Shown here piece by piece: positions 29,501 to 43,247 of a stretch of DNA of 64,000 nt; position 1 is the first letter of the stretch, and each line of letters begins with the position of its first letter. The notes under the pieces were generated by a model. That model searched no databases and was not told the DNA's origin. It saw only the letters and a list, made by a program, of their open reading frames with translations. The position numbers and the translations under genes are program-made. The DNA is from Bilabrum cf. latius (taxonomy: Eukaryota; Bigyra: Bicosoecida; Bigyra; Bicosoecida), in assembly GCA_965178125.1 (NCBI GenBank), contig OZ237737.1:1116001-1180000 (forward strand). The letters run 5' to 3'.

Positions 29501-32500
29501 CAGAGGGGCTCTCGGGCGAGGGCACCGTGCAGATCCGACTGCTGGACAGCAACTTCAACCCGGACGTCACATCGCGGGAGGTCACCTTCCCCGAGTCCAC
29601 GCTCACTGGCACCGTGCTGCTGAACGGCGAGCCCGCGGGCAGCACACCCCTGGGTACGGACCAGGACAACGATAACCTGGACTTCCTCCTGGATAGAGTG
29701 GAGCCAAACGCCGGCACTTCATTATTTGAACTGACACGGTCTGGGCAGCTGATGCTTGCTGGAACCGGGTTGAATTTTGAGGACGAGACGTTCTACCGGG
29801 TGTTCTTCACAGCGCAGGACGACGGTGATGGGCGGCTGCAGACTGCTGGCCATGTGAACATCACAGTGACCGACGTGGCCGAGTATCCTTCTGTGGGTGG
29901 CGGCGCCTTCTCTCTCCTGGAGAATGCCACTGCCTCCACTGCTGTGGGCACTGTAGACATCCGGGATGAAGACTTGAACACTGCCCTGACCCTGAGGCTG
30001 CTGGATCCGACCACCAACATGCAGCCGTCTGTGTGCTTTGGTCTGTCATCCGCGAGTCGCACTACGGGTGCAGGCGTGTCCCCCACGGAGTGGACCACTA
30101 CGGTGAGCCTGCTGTCGGCGGACTGCATCAACCACGAGGAGCGCGAGGAGCATGCGCTGGCAGTGGAGGCCAAGGATGAGGGCAACCTGTACGATTTCGG
30201 CAACATCACCATCACGATCGTGGACATCAACGAGCGACCCACCCTGCAGGATGCGTCCTTCACGCTGGAGGAGAACCCAGATGCCTCGCAGGCGGAGTCC
30301 GTGGGTCAGTTGGTGGCAGCTGATGTGGATTCAGGCACGATCTTCACGTACACGATCGTGTCAGGCAACGAGAACAACGCTTTCTCCGTTGGCAACGACG
30401 GTATGCTGCAAGCAGCCGTGCCCCAACTGATCGACCGAGAGAACATCACGTCGTACACCCTTGGCGTGACGGTGACGGACTCCTTCTCCCAGGGCGCAGA
30501 TGCCCCGCTGACTTCGACCGTGGCCACGGTGTCTGTGACTGTGTCGAACGAGGAGGACATGTCTCTGATCCAGGTGTCTGGTCCTCGCCATGATACTAGG
30601 GGCACAACCGCGGCGCAGCGGGCAGCTGGCAACGTGACCATCATCGACGGCAGCAACATCGGACCCACTGCGTACCGCCGCAGCACGGCCAGCGGCAGCG
30701 CCACTGTCACTGCCACCATGCTGCGCGCGCTGCTGCCGAGCGAGACTGGCTTCCCTGGCACGATGGATCTGACATCGCCGGGGTGCACCATTGGGGCCAC
30801 CGACCTTGACGTGGACCGGGACCCGTCGGAGGGCGGAGCTCCTGCCCGCGGCAACACGAGGCTGACGTGCGAGGCTCCAGTGGGCACGGGCGCTGGGTTC
30901 GTGTGGACGATCCGCGTGGTGGACGACCTGAGTGTGTCTGAGACGGTTGTGCTGGATGGCGAGGACCAGTTCCAGACGTCGTACGAGGTACCTGTGATCG
31001 GGAGCGTGACCGCCGCCACGTCTGCGTCTGATAACCTGGTGTCGAGCGGACTGGTGCTGCCCACGGCTGGCGGGGGGCGCATCGTGATCGACGGAGACTT
31101 CTTCGGGCCCGTTGGGTGGCCGTCCGTGCCGATCGTGCGCGCTCATGCTACTGGCAACGAGTTCGCATATCGCACGTCGGATGGATCATCAGTGGTGTAC
31201 ACGCTGCGGAACTGCGCTGTGACGGCTTCGCATTCCCGTGTGGAGTGCGAGATGCCCGAGGGAATCGGCAGCGAGTTGTCGTTCGAGGTGGAGATCGCGG
31301 GCCAGGTGTCGCGCCCCATGGTGACTCAGATCGGATTCGCGCTGCCTTCTTTGTAGTCTGTGGAGGTGGTGGCCCTTGGGTGGGTGAGGGAGGTGTTCGC
31401 TGAGCACAAGGCCCAGCAGGTGTCTCGTGGGATCGGGAACGGGACTCTATCCGAGGACCCGCTGGTGACGGATGACTTGCTGGCGGAGCGCACCCGCCGG
31501 CTGTCCACCACTGGCGGCGAGGAGGTGATCCTCAGAGGCAGCAACCTGGGCCGCGGCACACGCACCGGTGTAATCGAGCCTCTGACCGCAATGTACGGCC
31601 CTGCCGGTGCCCCTCTGGAAGGCTTCCTGTACGAGGCCATGCAGTGCCGGGTGACCGTGGCTCACGTCGAGATGCGGTGCCAATCTGTGGCAGGCGTGGG
31701 TACCGGGCATCTGTGGAGAGTGGAGGTGGGCGGTTTGCCTTCGGACATCCCCACATCTCCTACTTCCTACGATTAGCAGCTCCTCCGGACGGACTACAGG
31801 CCCCCAGTGCTGGTCGCAGTGGGCGGTCCTGGCAGGGACGGTGGCCCAACTCGCGGTGGCCAGGTAGTCTCTGTGGAGGCTCACCAGCTGGGACCGCTGG
31901 GTGGTGCTGCCTTCGGTGGTGCATCGCCTGTGCTGAGCTATGGCGGACAGGAGGTGCAGGGGTCGTGGTGGATGCACTACGAGGGCGTGCTATGTAACGT
32001 GACCGCTGCATCTGTGCAGGCACAGTGCTTCACACAGGCGGGCACAGGAAGGGATCATGCAGTTCGTGTGACGATCGCTGGCCAGCGATCCAACGCCCTG
32101 CTGCGGGAGGTGAGCTACGCGCCTCCGGTGATCACTCAGTTCCCTCGTGTGATCGAAGGCATCAACGGCACTCAGGTGATCGTCAGCGGTGCTCGCGATG
32201 CCGACACCCGCGGGTGGCAGAAGGTGGTGGTGCTCGGCGACAACTTCGGTACCGGTGTGGATGGCGAGATGGGTGACCTCGAGCTGGTGACGTACTCGCG
32301 GCCGTTCACGAGTCTGGCTGGCGAGGACGAGGAGGTGGGATCCACGTCGTCTGATGGATCCACTGTGCTGCCCCCGCCAGTGGTGTTCACTGCGAGGGAC
32401 TGCTACGTGAGTGTGGCCCATGTTGAGGTGACGTGCATGACCACGGAGGGTGCTGGCGAGGACCTCCGGTGGACCGTGGTGGTGGACAACCAGACCAGTG

Positions 32501-35500
32501 TGCAGCCCGCCACGGACTACGGCGTGCCCGAGATCCACTCGGTGGATGGGCCAGGAGCCAGGCAGGCATCGACGGACGGCAGGCAGATGTTGTACATCCG
32601 CGGCAAGAACTTCGGGCCAGTCACGTCTTTGTACGGGCGCGACTTCCTGGATTATGTCACGTACGGTCCATCTGGGCAGGAGTACACGGCAACTGAGTGC
32701 GAGGTGATGAGCCACACGATGATCCGGTGCGTGACTGCTCCTGGAGTGGGGGCGTCCGTGAGGTGGATCGTGAGCGTGGAGGGGCAGGCGTCGCTGCCGT
32801 CGGATCCTCGCGCGCCTGTGGGCGTGGGTGGGTACGTCGGGCCCGGCGCTGGAGGCGTGGGCGTGCCGTCTGGTGGTGGTGTGAGCAACAACACCGCGGC
32901 TGGATACGCTGCTCCGAACATCGGGTCCGTGAGCCCGGATGGTCGGGTGACTGCGGAGGAGGCCGCGGCCGCTGGGGCCGGTGGTTCTGTGCAGGTGTTC
33001 CTGGGAGTGGAGGACGTGCCCACTGCGGGCGGTGTCCCGATCGAGATCATCGGCCGGGACTTTGGCCTCCGCGACCCCGCCGCCCGTGTGGACGTTGTGC
33101 TGAACGGGGTGGTGCTGCTGCCAGATGCTGTGCTGTTCACGGACGCGGCTCACCGGATCGACTCCAATGCATCTCCCAACCGCACCGTGTCGATGCAGTT
33201 CGGCAACTTCTCTGTGGATGCGAGCGGCAAGGTGCTGGATGATGCCCAGAAGGCCGTGCTGGTCACATCGGCCAAGGCCTCAGATGATGCTAGGCGGGCT
33301 GCTGTCGCTGCGGAGGCGGCGGGCGAGCCTGTGCAGGACGGGGTGGTTCCCCCTGGGGGACAGCTGCCTATCCCTGTTGGGTATGGATTCCCCATCCGGT
33401 CTTACTGGGTGCATGAAGAGACCGGCGCGGACGATGCCCCGGCACTGCGCAGCGGAGAGCGGTTTCTGCGGCGCGTGATCATGGAGCCCGTGTTCAGCAG
33501 CACGTCGGACCCTCGCGTGTCTCGTGATGCCCCCAACCCGCTTGGTGGCGCTGCCCAGCAGCCCGATGCATGGAGGGTGACGGAGACGTGGTATCGCCAG
33601 AGGCATTTGGTGCGTGTGCAGCTCCCGGCTGGAGAGGGAGGCCCTCTGGACCTGGTCGTGTCGACCGGACCAGATGACACTCCTCGCACGGCCGGGCCGG
33701 TGACCGGTGTGGATCGCCAGTTCTCCGTGCCTGCCGAGCTGAGGTACAACGAGCCTCTGATTGAGGCTGTCCGTGTGGGCAAGCTGGCTGGTGACGACAC
33801 TGTGCTGCTGCTGGAGATCGAGGGTCGGGATCTGGGCCTTGTGCCCCGCGTGGTGCTGATGGGCGAGGATGGGTCGGTGCACGATGCCCTGGCCACTGGC
33901 GAGGACGACGATGAGGCTGCCCCGGCCGACCTGCTGAGCTCGCTCCGGTGCGACCCGCCCAAGGAGCATACGATGGTCAACTGCACGTACAGGCTGCTGG
34001 AGCGCGGCGCGGCCACGCAGGGCCGCCGCAGCGGCAACATCACAATCGTGGACCGCACTGGGCGCCGCAGTCCGGCTGCGCAGTTCACGGACTTCCCGGC
34101 CGAGCTGCTTCCGTCCCTGCGCGACGGCCTGGAGGAGCAGAGCATCCTGTACTCCAACGGCACGTACGTGCTGGAGCTGCGCGGTCGCTTCTTCGGAGCC
34201 CGAGCATCCATCACTGTGGACGGCGCACGGTGCATCCCGCCACCGGACGGCCGGACATTCTGCAGCGACTGCTCGCTTGACGAGTCGTTGTGCCCTTCGT
34301 GCGACCACCGCATCGGACAGTCGGGCACGCCCACCGCGATGCCTCGCGCGTACCTTCCGCAGACTGTGGAGACCGTGGGTCCCGGTGATGAGATCTACAC
34401 GGTGCGATGCGAGGTGCCGCGCGGCTTCGGTCGGTCTCGCGCCGTGCAGGTGCTGTCCGACACGCAGCCGGGCGAGCGCATCACGGTGCATTTCCGGGAG
34501 CCTCGTCTGGGCGAGGTGAGCGTGCCATCGCAGGGCAGCGGCACCGCGACCGTGGCTTGGATGGCCGGCTCGACTGGGCCCGGTAGCGCCAGCTCGCCCA
34601 TTGTGATCCGTACATCTGGCACAGTGGCATCGGGCACTGCATCGAGCCGGCTGCTGTTCGCGCGGTAGCTGAACAACGACAGCAGCACGTCTGGCTCTGG
34701 CTCGGGCTCTGGCTCAGGCTCGTCTGGATCCTCCACGCCAGTGCCCACGCTGACACAGGTGGGCTTCGTGGCGACCGACCCTGCCATGCCTGACGCTCCC
34801 GTCGAGGGAACAGCTAGGACTCTCATCACGATCCGCGGACAGGACTTCGGCAACTGGTCTGCGATTGACGCGCAGTGCCGCTCTGGCACGTTCGACCCTG
34901 CTTCACCCGGCACTGGCGCCCGCATGTGGCCAGGTGGGTGCGCCGTGTCTTCAGGATGCGAGCAGTTCGTGGTGGCTCCCACTGGCGGGCCCGGCGGAGG
35001 TCCCGTGCTTGGCTGCCGCGCCCGCTGCCGCTTCCCTGACTGCGTGTGGCGCGCTGACTCGGCCTCTCCTGGGTCCGTCGGTCTGCCGTCTGCCGAGTCC
35101 ACACAGGCTCTGAGCCCCCCTCTGGGTCGACTGGCACTGGTGAAGCAGTTCCCTGGGCGTGCATCCGAGACGCGGAACTATCTGCGCGTGGTGTCCTGGA
35201 CAGATGATGCCGTGACTGCGGAGCTGCCAGCTGGGCAGGGCACTGGATGGCGACTGGTGATGGATGTGGGCCTGCCTCAGCTGGCCCCTCTGGAGGACGG
35301 CTTCTCGTTGTCATCTGCTGCTGGCTTCGGTGGTCCTCTGGCGTCATCTGAGGACAACCGTGTGGGCGGCACTGGCCCACCTGCGCCCCCGCCCAGTCCG
35401 CGCTTCGACTACATGCGGCCTCGCGTGGACAGTGTGACTGTGAGCGCCCCCGATACCGGGGATGAGGCATACCATGGCAGCCGAACGGGCGGGTCTGGGT

Positions 35501-38500
35501 CTGGTGACTTTGACATCGCAACGTACCCGACCGAGTCGGGCGATCGCGTGACGCTGGTGATCGACGGTGACGGCTTTGGCCGCGACTGGGCCAGCGTGGC
35601 AGCTGGCACCGAGGCCGCCGAGGTGTTCGGGCCTGCTGTGGTAGAGTTGTGCGACCTGGATGCCCAGCCGCAGAGCGCACGGGACCAGCCCGGCGTGGCA
35701 CCGTCCACGATGGAGGAGTGCCTGCCCATGCAGGTGGTGATGCACACGGATCGGCGCCTGGTGGTGCAGCTGCCTGAGGGCGCAGGCGACCAGAAGTGGG
35801 TGCGCGTGTCTGTGCAGGGCCAGAGCTCTAGCCCCGTTGATGCTGGTGCTCGGTTTGCATATGCACCACCGGTGCTGCAGGCCCTGGATCGCGCTGCTAT
35901 CCCATCTGGTATGGTGCAGCGGCTGACCCCTGGCGCACCCCCGACCCGCGTGCCAGTGAACCTCACCTTGGAGGGCCGGTCATTCGCCTCGCCCGCAGCG
36001 CTGGCGCACCTGCGTCGCATCGGAAGCCTTCAGTCGGCCATGCTGTGGTCTGAGCTGGAGGCAAGGAGGCCTGATCTGCAGGCTGGAGAGAACTCTGGGC
36101 TAGGCACTCAGCTGGCACTGGGCTCCGGTACCCTGACTGTGCTGGATGCCGAGCAGGCATACGCTGCAGGGGCGGTCGCTGTGCGAGTAGTGGGCACGGA
36201 CCAGGCCGACCCCACTCCTCGCTATGCCCGCGTGGTGTCCCACTCCCACCGCCGCGTGGTGGTGGAAGTGCCCGAGGGCGAGGGCCGCACCAACCGCGTA
36301 TGGATCACGTCCGCCGGGCTGGAATCACCCGACTCGCTGCCTCTGTCGTACCAGCCTCCCAAGGTGCTCGGCGTGTACGACGACCGCGGTGATCCGCTGG
36401 GCGCCAACCTGGGCTGCTGCGCGACCACGGGTGGATTCCGCATCCGGATCCGGGGCGAGTCGCTTGGTATGCAGAGAGCCAACGAGGCCTTGGTGCCCGG
36501 CATCTCGGGCGATGATGACGCGGGCAGCAGCCGCAGGGAGCTGCAGTCCGTCCCAGTCGCAGACACGTCGCCCGTGGCGCAGGCTCGCCGCGCGCGCTAC
36601 CTGTACCGTTTCAGGCGCCGTGTGCTGATCGCGCACAACGAGCAGCGCGATGCCACGGTGTTCGACCCCACTGACATCGATGGCGGTCGCTTCCCGGCTC
36701 GTTGGAAGGAGTGCGTGGAGGACCAGCCTGCGGGGCTGGTGCCGTCTTGGGGCCATGACGAGATCGAGTGCACGATGCCGGACGGGGTCGGCACGATGCT
36801 GGCCATCGCGGTATTCACCGGGTACGATGCCCCGCAGCGATCCAACCGGCTGCTGGATTCCGATGGATCGGTGATCGACTTTTCGTACGATCCGCCCCGC
36901 ATCGACTACATGAGCCCGTTCCCGGCGGATGCCAGCGGAGACACAGTGACATTCTACGGTGCGAACTTTGCCGATGCCACCGGCACGATCCTGGCCGCGA
37001 ATCTGTCGGTGATGGTGGGCGGGCTGAAGTGCTCCGAGGTGCGCGATGTGTCGGCCGATGCTGCTGCCAGGCAGGCCCGGGCATCGAATGGTGCCACTGC
37101 CCAGGACTCTTCTGGCAGCGGGCCCCCGCCAGGTGCCGTGGCCGCAGGTCGCGCGTTGGTGTGCGATGCGCCTCGGGACACTGTGGGACTGAAGAACATC
37201 AGCATGGACGTGGCAGCGCAGGCGGTGCAGCTGTCTGTGGACTCTGACGAGAACACGCTGGCGACTGGGTCGAGCTTCGTGTACTGGGCGAGGTGCCAGG
37301 GCGGCTCTGTGGACTGGGGCCAGTATGACCAGGCGTACTCTCTCGCGCTCCAGGAGTACGGCTTCAGCGAGGACGAGCTGCTGGGCCTTGTAGCGCAGCA
37401 GGCTGGGCAGGAGCAGGCGTTGGGTGGCGCAAACGGCAGCAGCACGACGCCTCCCCCTTCGGTCCTCAACGCGGCCCAGACCACTGCCCTGAGCATGGCC
37501 AAGGCGGCCGGCATCCAGGCTGGCGTGACCCCTGGCACCGGCTTCTACGGTCGTGCCGGCGAGCTGTGCGTGCCGTGTCCCGAGGGTGGCGCATGCTTCG
37601 AGGACCACGACTACCTGCCCGTGGCCACGGCTGGGTGGTGGCTGTACCTGGATCCCGCGAACTCGGAGCGGGGCAACATCTACTGCCCCGATGAGCGGGC
37701 ACGGTTTGGGCCTGACTATGTGTGCCATGTGGTGCTGGCGTGCGAGCCGCAGGACGCGTGCGTGGGGAACAACATGTGCGCCAGCAACTACGCCGGAGAG
37801 CGGTGCTCGCAGTGCGCCCCCAACCACTACAAGCTGGCCGGTCGGTGCGCCAAGTGCCCCCAGAACCCCGAGATCATCGTGGCGGTGTTCGTGGTGGGTG
37901 CAATCCTGGCGTGCTCGCTGGGGTACTACCTGAACAAGCGCAACCTGACGCTGTCCACTCTGATGATCGCCGTGGACTACATGCAGGTGCTGGCCATCTT
38001 CAGCACGTCTCGCATTGCCTTCCCTAACCTGCTGCGCGACCTGTTCACGATCCTGTCAGCGTTCAATCTGAACCTGGAGATCACGGCCCCCGAGTGCATG
38101 GTACCGAGCCTGAGCTTCGGTCTGAAGTGGGCGGCGCTGATGCTGCTACCCGTGGCGGCACTGGCCATTCTGATGGTGGTGCACGTGATTCTGTCTCTGA
38201 ACAAGCTGCTGCTCATGGGCCGCAAGCTGCAGGAGAGCTGCTGCACGCACATGGACAAGCTTGTGTCTGTGTTCACGACGGGCTGCTTCGTGCTGTACCT
38301 GATGCTGACTCAGAGCGTGTTTTCGATCTTCAACTGCAACCCCACGGACCCCGCCGAGCTGAACCCCGACGGCAGCGAGAAGCTGTACATGGACGACGTG
38401 TTTGAGCCTTGCTACGAGCGCGGTGGGCTGCACTTGCAGCTGCTGCCGTTCGCCATCATTGGCTTTGTGGTGTACACGGTGGGCTTCCCTCTGTTCGTGT

Positions 38501-40065
38501 CTATCCTGCTGTGGCGCAACTACCGCGTGATGCAGGAGGACCAGCTGCTGCGGGCATACGGTCTGGGCGATGACACACTGACCGGGCCCAACACGAACTT
38601 GCTGCGCAGGAGCGTGGGTCGGCTGTACTACTACTTCCAGATCAACTTCATCTACTGGAACCTGGTGATCATCGCGCGAAAGTTCTGCATCGCCGTGACC
38701 GCGCTGCTGTTCCGGCGCAACGTTGTGTTCCAGCTGGCGGTGCTTCTGCTGGTGCTGATCTGCTGCTACGCTTTGCATGTGAGGTACTTGCCGTACATGG
38801 CGGGTCAAGCCACGAAGGACAACGTGGTGAAGCAGCATCGCGTGATGGTGGAGCAGCAGCACGACGCGCTGCACAGCTTGCTGGCCAACAACATCTCCAA
38901 GGTGCTGCGAGACCAGAAGCGGCTGGAGATGCACCGCAACCTGTGGAGGCGGGCGCAGGAGGGCAAGCCGCTGGGCACGCTTGCGAGCGAGGTGGCATTC
39001 GATGCCAACACGGTGGAGGCTGTGCTGCTGTTCAGCTGCATCCTGGTGTGCCTGGCCGGCATCATCTTCGAGTCGGAGTACCTGCAGCGTCCGGGCTTCG
39101 AGGCCCAGCGCGACTCCGCTGCGATCCTGACGATGGTCATCGTGATCACGAGTCTGGTGTACCTGGCCATCGTGCTGTTCTACGAGTTCAGCAATGCGCT
39201 GTGTCCGGACGTGGCCCGCAACACGTTCAGCTGCGAGTCGGCTGAGGAGAAGGCCAAGCGCGAGAAGTCGATGCGCTTCACGGGTGACCGTGGCAAGTCC
39301 GGCGGGAAGGATGCGCCGGAAGATCTGGAGGTGGGTGCCGCGGCACAGACGAACCCGATGTTCTTGAAGGCCCAGAGGAAGGCCAAGCAGCAGGCGCAGT
39401 CGGGTGGCGAGACCGAGTTCCACGCCGAGGATGTGGAGATCGACCAAGTGCTGATGGCCTAGACGGGCGAGCACGGGTGGCCAGAGGCACTGAGCTGGCC
39501 CGTGGTGCAGGACCTGCTGAGGAGGCAGCAGGAGGCCAACGAAATGTACAAGCGGAAGGCTCGAGCCGCTGATATGAAGGGCTCCAGACGTCAGTCGTTG
39601 ATGATGGGCGGCATGGCACGCGGAGGAGCCAAGGGCGGTGAGGCTGCCTCGTCGAGTGGCAGCTTCGGCCGATCTTCTTCCGCTCGCAAGAGGCTGGCAG
39701 GTCGTAGCGGTAGAAAAGCTCAGTTCACGCCCACGCTCGGAAACCGCCCCAGTCAGCGCAACCTGGGAGACAAGTCGTCTGGTTCCGGTGCCAAGTCCGC
39801 CAAGGGCCGCAGGGCGCCTCGTAGATCCAAGGCACCCGAGGGGGGAGCCACGGAGGACAGCTCGACGCAGAACCCGATGGCAGCAGCAGCGGCAGCCTCC
39901 GGGTCTCCTTCGGGCGGCTCGGACCGTGCACAGCTGCTCGGCAGCGGCGGCATGGGTCCTCGCCGCATGTCATCGAAGCAAGGCCTGAGCCTGTCTTAGC
40001 TTGAGGAGGTGCGCACCGAGGCCGCAGCTGCTGAGGCCGAGAGTAAGGCTGCTGAGGAGAGCTGA
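26561..40065 (+). CDS. Giant adhesin-like membrane protein (Cys-rich, cadherin, TIG, multi-pass), 5' end missing
   Basis: Exon 26,561-26,689 is joined by a GT-AG intron (26,690-26,825) to one exon of 13.2 kb, open through nine TAG codons to TGA at 40,063; about 4,455 residues are visible. Order: Cys-rich ephrin-receptor-like repeats (CPAGFYCP, CPAGxY) to about residue 175; cadherin repeats to about 1,290 (LDFET, VNEAP motifs); many IPT/TIG domains to about 3,520 (GxNFG and GxG...RW motifs); a second Cys-rich segment (CPEGGACFED, RCSQCAPNHY); eight or nine hydrophobic segments from about 3,725 to 4,170; and a basic, Ser/Gly-rich cytoplasmic tail. It probably acts as a cell-surface adhesion or sensing protein with a channel-like membrane part. 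The 5' side is interrupted by the element. The exon start at 26,561 follows an acceptor (GACAG), but the frame also stays open back into the palindrome. Confidence 0.85.
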
Positions 40066-40642
40066 GACATCTGAGCATGCTCTTTGTCGAGTGCAAGGGG
40101 TGGGCCAGTCGCGATGGCTAATGTCGGGAGGGGGCTTGCGGCGTTTTTTGAATCATTGCAGGCGGGGCTGTTTTCCCGCCTGTCTTTTTGCTTGCTTGCG
40201 ACCAGCGTTGCAATCCTAGGCGTGTGCATGCCCTTCTGTTTCGAGTGTCCCGGCTGTGTGGTCAGTGCATGTCATCCCCTTGTGGGGGTGCTGTAGTTGT
40301 CTGCCGGGAGCATTGAATTGAGTGGGCTTAGCCGTCTGAGACTGGATGTGCTGCGTTTCGTGTGATATGCTCGCTTGTATGCTGCTGTGGCGGCTCTGCC
40401 TCTACTGAGACAAGACGCCGGAGGCCACAGTCGCATCGCTTGCGTGTTATGTTAGGCGCTTTGACACCCAGGCCCTCTTGCGCTGGTATTGCGTGGTCGC
40501 CCGTACAATCTTTTCCACATTAGTTCAAGATTAATATATCCTCGTTCTGTGTTAACAATCCATATGGATCAATTAGGTACTACATCGTCCATCACTACTC
40601 ACAGTCGGCTGAGATAGGCCCACGCTGCAATGGGGCTCTTTC
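40066..40642. other. 3' flank of the adhesin gene, no gene seen
   Basis: This is probably the 3' UTR and intergenic region between convergent genes. The tail of the adhesin gene differs here from the inverted copy at 61 kb. Confidence 0.5.
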
Positions 40643-42187
40643 TCACTGCGTCATCGGCTCAGAAGCGCCGCCACTGGCCGCCTGTGCCGCTGCCGCCTCC
40701 TTCATGGCAGCCTCTCTGCGCGCCCTCTTCTGCTTCATCTCCTCCTCCTCAGCAATCACGGAAGCCAGCCTGCCGGGCGTGTATCCGTTGCCGAAGACGG
40801 CATCGGCGGAGGCCGCCGCCCCGCGCTCAGGTACCCTTCCGTCAGTGCCAAGCGATTTCTCGGATGCCCCCTTAGCCTTGGCAGCCTCTTTGTCAGCCCT
40901 GAGCCACTTCTCCACGGTGCGCAGGAGAGGGGCGCTGCTGCCAGACTTGCGGATGGCCTGGAAATCCTCGCACTCGTCGCGGGTCTGAAAGCGGTTGAGG
41001 GAGCCATCCGCGATGTAGCCGATGTGAGTGAACCACTCGGCGAGCCCGTCGAAGATGTGCGTGGCGTAGATAATAGTCACGCCCCTCTGCTCCGACTCGT
41101 CCTTGAGGAACTGGAGGAAATCCGACCTCGTGATCACGTCGAGATCCACGGTGACCTCGTCCAGCAGAAAAATCTCGACGGGCCGCAGCAGCTGCAGGAA
41201 AATCTGCACCCTCCTTCGCTGCCCATCCGAAACCTGATGCATGCGCCAGTCCATGTTCACGCCGAGGAGATCGACGAGCATCTGCTTCCTGTCCTTGAAC
41301 TGCTCCTGCAGGTCCTTCATCATGTCCTTCACGGCAATGTCGGCTTGCAGAGGGCACCCATACCCCGCAAACGCTACGGTGTGCCTGCCCCAATCGCTGG
41401 CCATGAAAGCACGGTGATGTGCCAGGCCCAGGTCATGGAAAGCGCTCCTGCCCAGCAGCTGGGCCTTGTTGCGCTCGTGCATGTGCTTTCCCGCTAGGAT
41501 CCTCAGCATTGTTGTCTTTCCTGCGACGGTGCGACTTCTTGGAGAGAACTCACGAACAGGGTGGAACACCAAAGGATAGAAAGCACACGGGGGCAGCTCA
41601 GTGTAGTCATCGCCACATCGCATACTTCTGCACAACACTTAGGAAGGGCCGCGGCAATATCAATCCTTTCAAAGAAGCTATAATTAGCAAGATTTCAACA
41701 CGAATTTGCCATGCCTCCGCGAAATAGAGCTTGTTCCCACGACTGAAAACGTCCAGTCAGCACACTAAAGCAACTCAGTCTCGGGTTCACAGGCAAACAA
41801 CGAACCTCATGATGAATCACAGCAATGGGTATGCAAGTCATAAGAATATTTCAAACTAAGCACCCGCATGCGATACTTAATATCCACACAGCACCACTTC
41901 ATTACTAAGCGCTGGTTTGGATGATAACACGAAATTTGGACGACAGTACTTGATTGAATTACATGGCGAAACCGGTAGATTAATACTCATATAACATATA
42001 ATAACTTACCAGCACCATTGTCGCCGCACAGCAACAGACGCTGCCCTCTCTTTAGCTTGAAGTCAACTCCATGAAGAATAGTCGGCAGCCTCGTGTCATA
42101 CCTGAAGTCGAGCTTGTCCATTACCACCGTGTACTCAGGCCCATCTTCCTTCTTGCTAGCATCACCTGCTCCACTTACTGCAGCCAT
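40643..42187 (-). CDS. Soluble ABC-type ATPase, CAF16/ABCI family, one intron, 351 aa
   Basis: Exon 1 (42,187-42,010) and exon 2 (41,520-40,643) are joined across a GT-AG intron (42,009-41,521) that splits Walker A: GDNGAG | KTTML. Further motifs are the Q-loop region, a signature-like VSDGQRRRVQ, Walker B VEIFLLDEVTVDLD and the switch His in IYATHIFDG. There are no membrane segments. Yeast Caf16 and plant ABCI relatives are single-domain ABC proteins linked to the CCR4-NOT complex. The C-terminus is Ala/Glu/Lys-rich. It is a normal host gene with all catalytic motifs present, and it converges on the adhesin gene. Confidence 0.88.
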
Positions 42188-42462
42188 TTCTTTGCTTCTG
42201 GAAGATTTATTGTGACATGAAAGTCCACGTCACACCCTCGATGATGGTTTTGTAGAGTGCTGTTTAACACCGTGAGACTGCATTATTGACCACTGCATCT
42301 ACAAAATTCTTCGATCATGGCGGCGCAAGCCTTCTACACCTCGTGCTTTCGAGAAAGCATAATTTCCAAAGTGATTGCATTTATCCGTTCGTAGTCCGTT
42401 CGTAGTCGCTTTAGTTGGGCATCATACATGAACATGTGACTCATGATGTGAGTTGACTAGAT
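42188..42462. other. Intergenic region without a recognisable gene
   Basis: This is the upstream region of the ABC gene. It includes a directly repeated CGTTCGTAGTC block near 42,389-42,410. No coding signal was seen. Confidence 0.4.
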
Positions 42463-42875
42463 CCGCGAGATGGACAAGAACAGGGACAGGATGATCGCCA
42501 AGGCGGAGTTCCTGGCATGGTGGTCCGGTGACCTGAGGTCCGGGGGCGAGTGGATGTCTGCCATGCAGGCCATCGCGACTGGCGAAGACATTCCCGAGGA
42601 GGGGGGGCAGAATGGGGGGCGGATCATCGAGGGGCTTCCGGTGGGGGGGTGGGGTGGATTCCCAGTCGGCGATGGCGATGGACTTCAAGGAGGCCTTCTC
42701 CGTGGATGCGCTGGCGGCCCAGCTGAAGCGGTCCGACGAGGCCCTGATCAAGGGCAAGGCGTGGAGGGAGAAGCGGGCGGGGGCGCAGCAGCAGCAGCAG
42801 CAGGCGCGCATGGAGAGGGCGGAGAAAGCGTCTGGCGAAGGAGGGGCAGTGAGCAAGAACGGCGCATCTCCGTGA
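42463..42875 (+). pseudogene. Fragment with an EF-hand-like loop followed by the array module
   Basis: After a possible acceptor (GACTAG) the frame reads REMDKNRDRMIAKAEFLAWW, an EF-hand-like calcium loop with D, N, D and E at coordination positions but Arg in place of the usual Gly. From about 42,687 a different frame reads EAFSVDALAAQLKRSDEALIKGKAW, the module that follows every ATR-like copy in the array. It is probably the 3' remnant of the ancestral gene at the left edge of the array. The frames do not join without a splice or break. Confidence 0.45.
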
Positions 42876-43247
42876 GGAGGGATGTGGTGGGTTGCGCATG
42901 GTCTGGTTGCTTCCTGTGAAGCTGATGTTCCTAGTGAGCGAGGCTGCCACGCCAGGCCCAGCACCTTCAAGGTGTGAAGATGAAAACAGCCTGAACCGGA
43001 CTAGAATGGATCGATCTCACCGATTCGTTGTCAGTTTCATCGATACTGTTTCGACTGTAGTATCTCCGACTAAAGCCTTTCTAGGTACAGGGTTGGGTTG
43101 GAGCGAATCAGAACTGGCCGTCGAACAGGTACACAAGAAAAGGGCGTGCATAGTAAAGCTCGTATTCCCTGTCATTCTGTAGTCGGCAGCCACCTGGCTG
43201 GCTACGTATCAGGAGTCGATACTGGATATAATTACTGCCAGGAAGCC

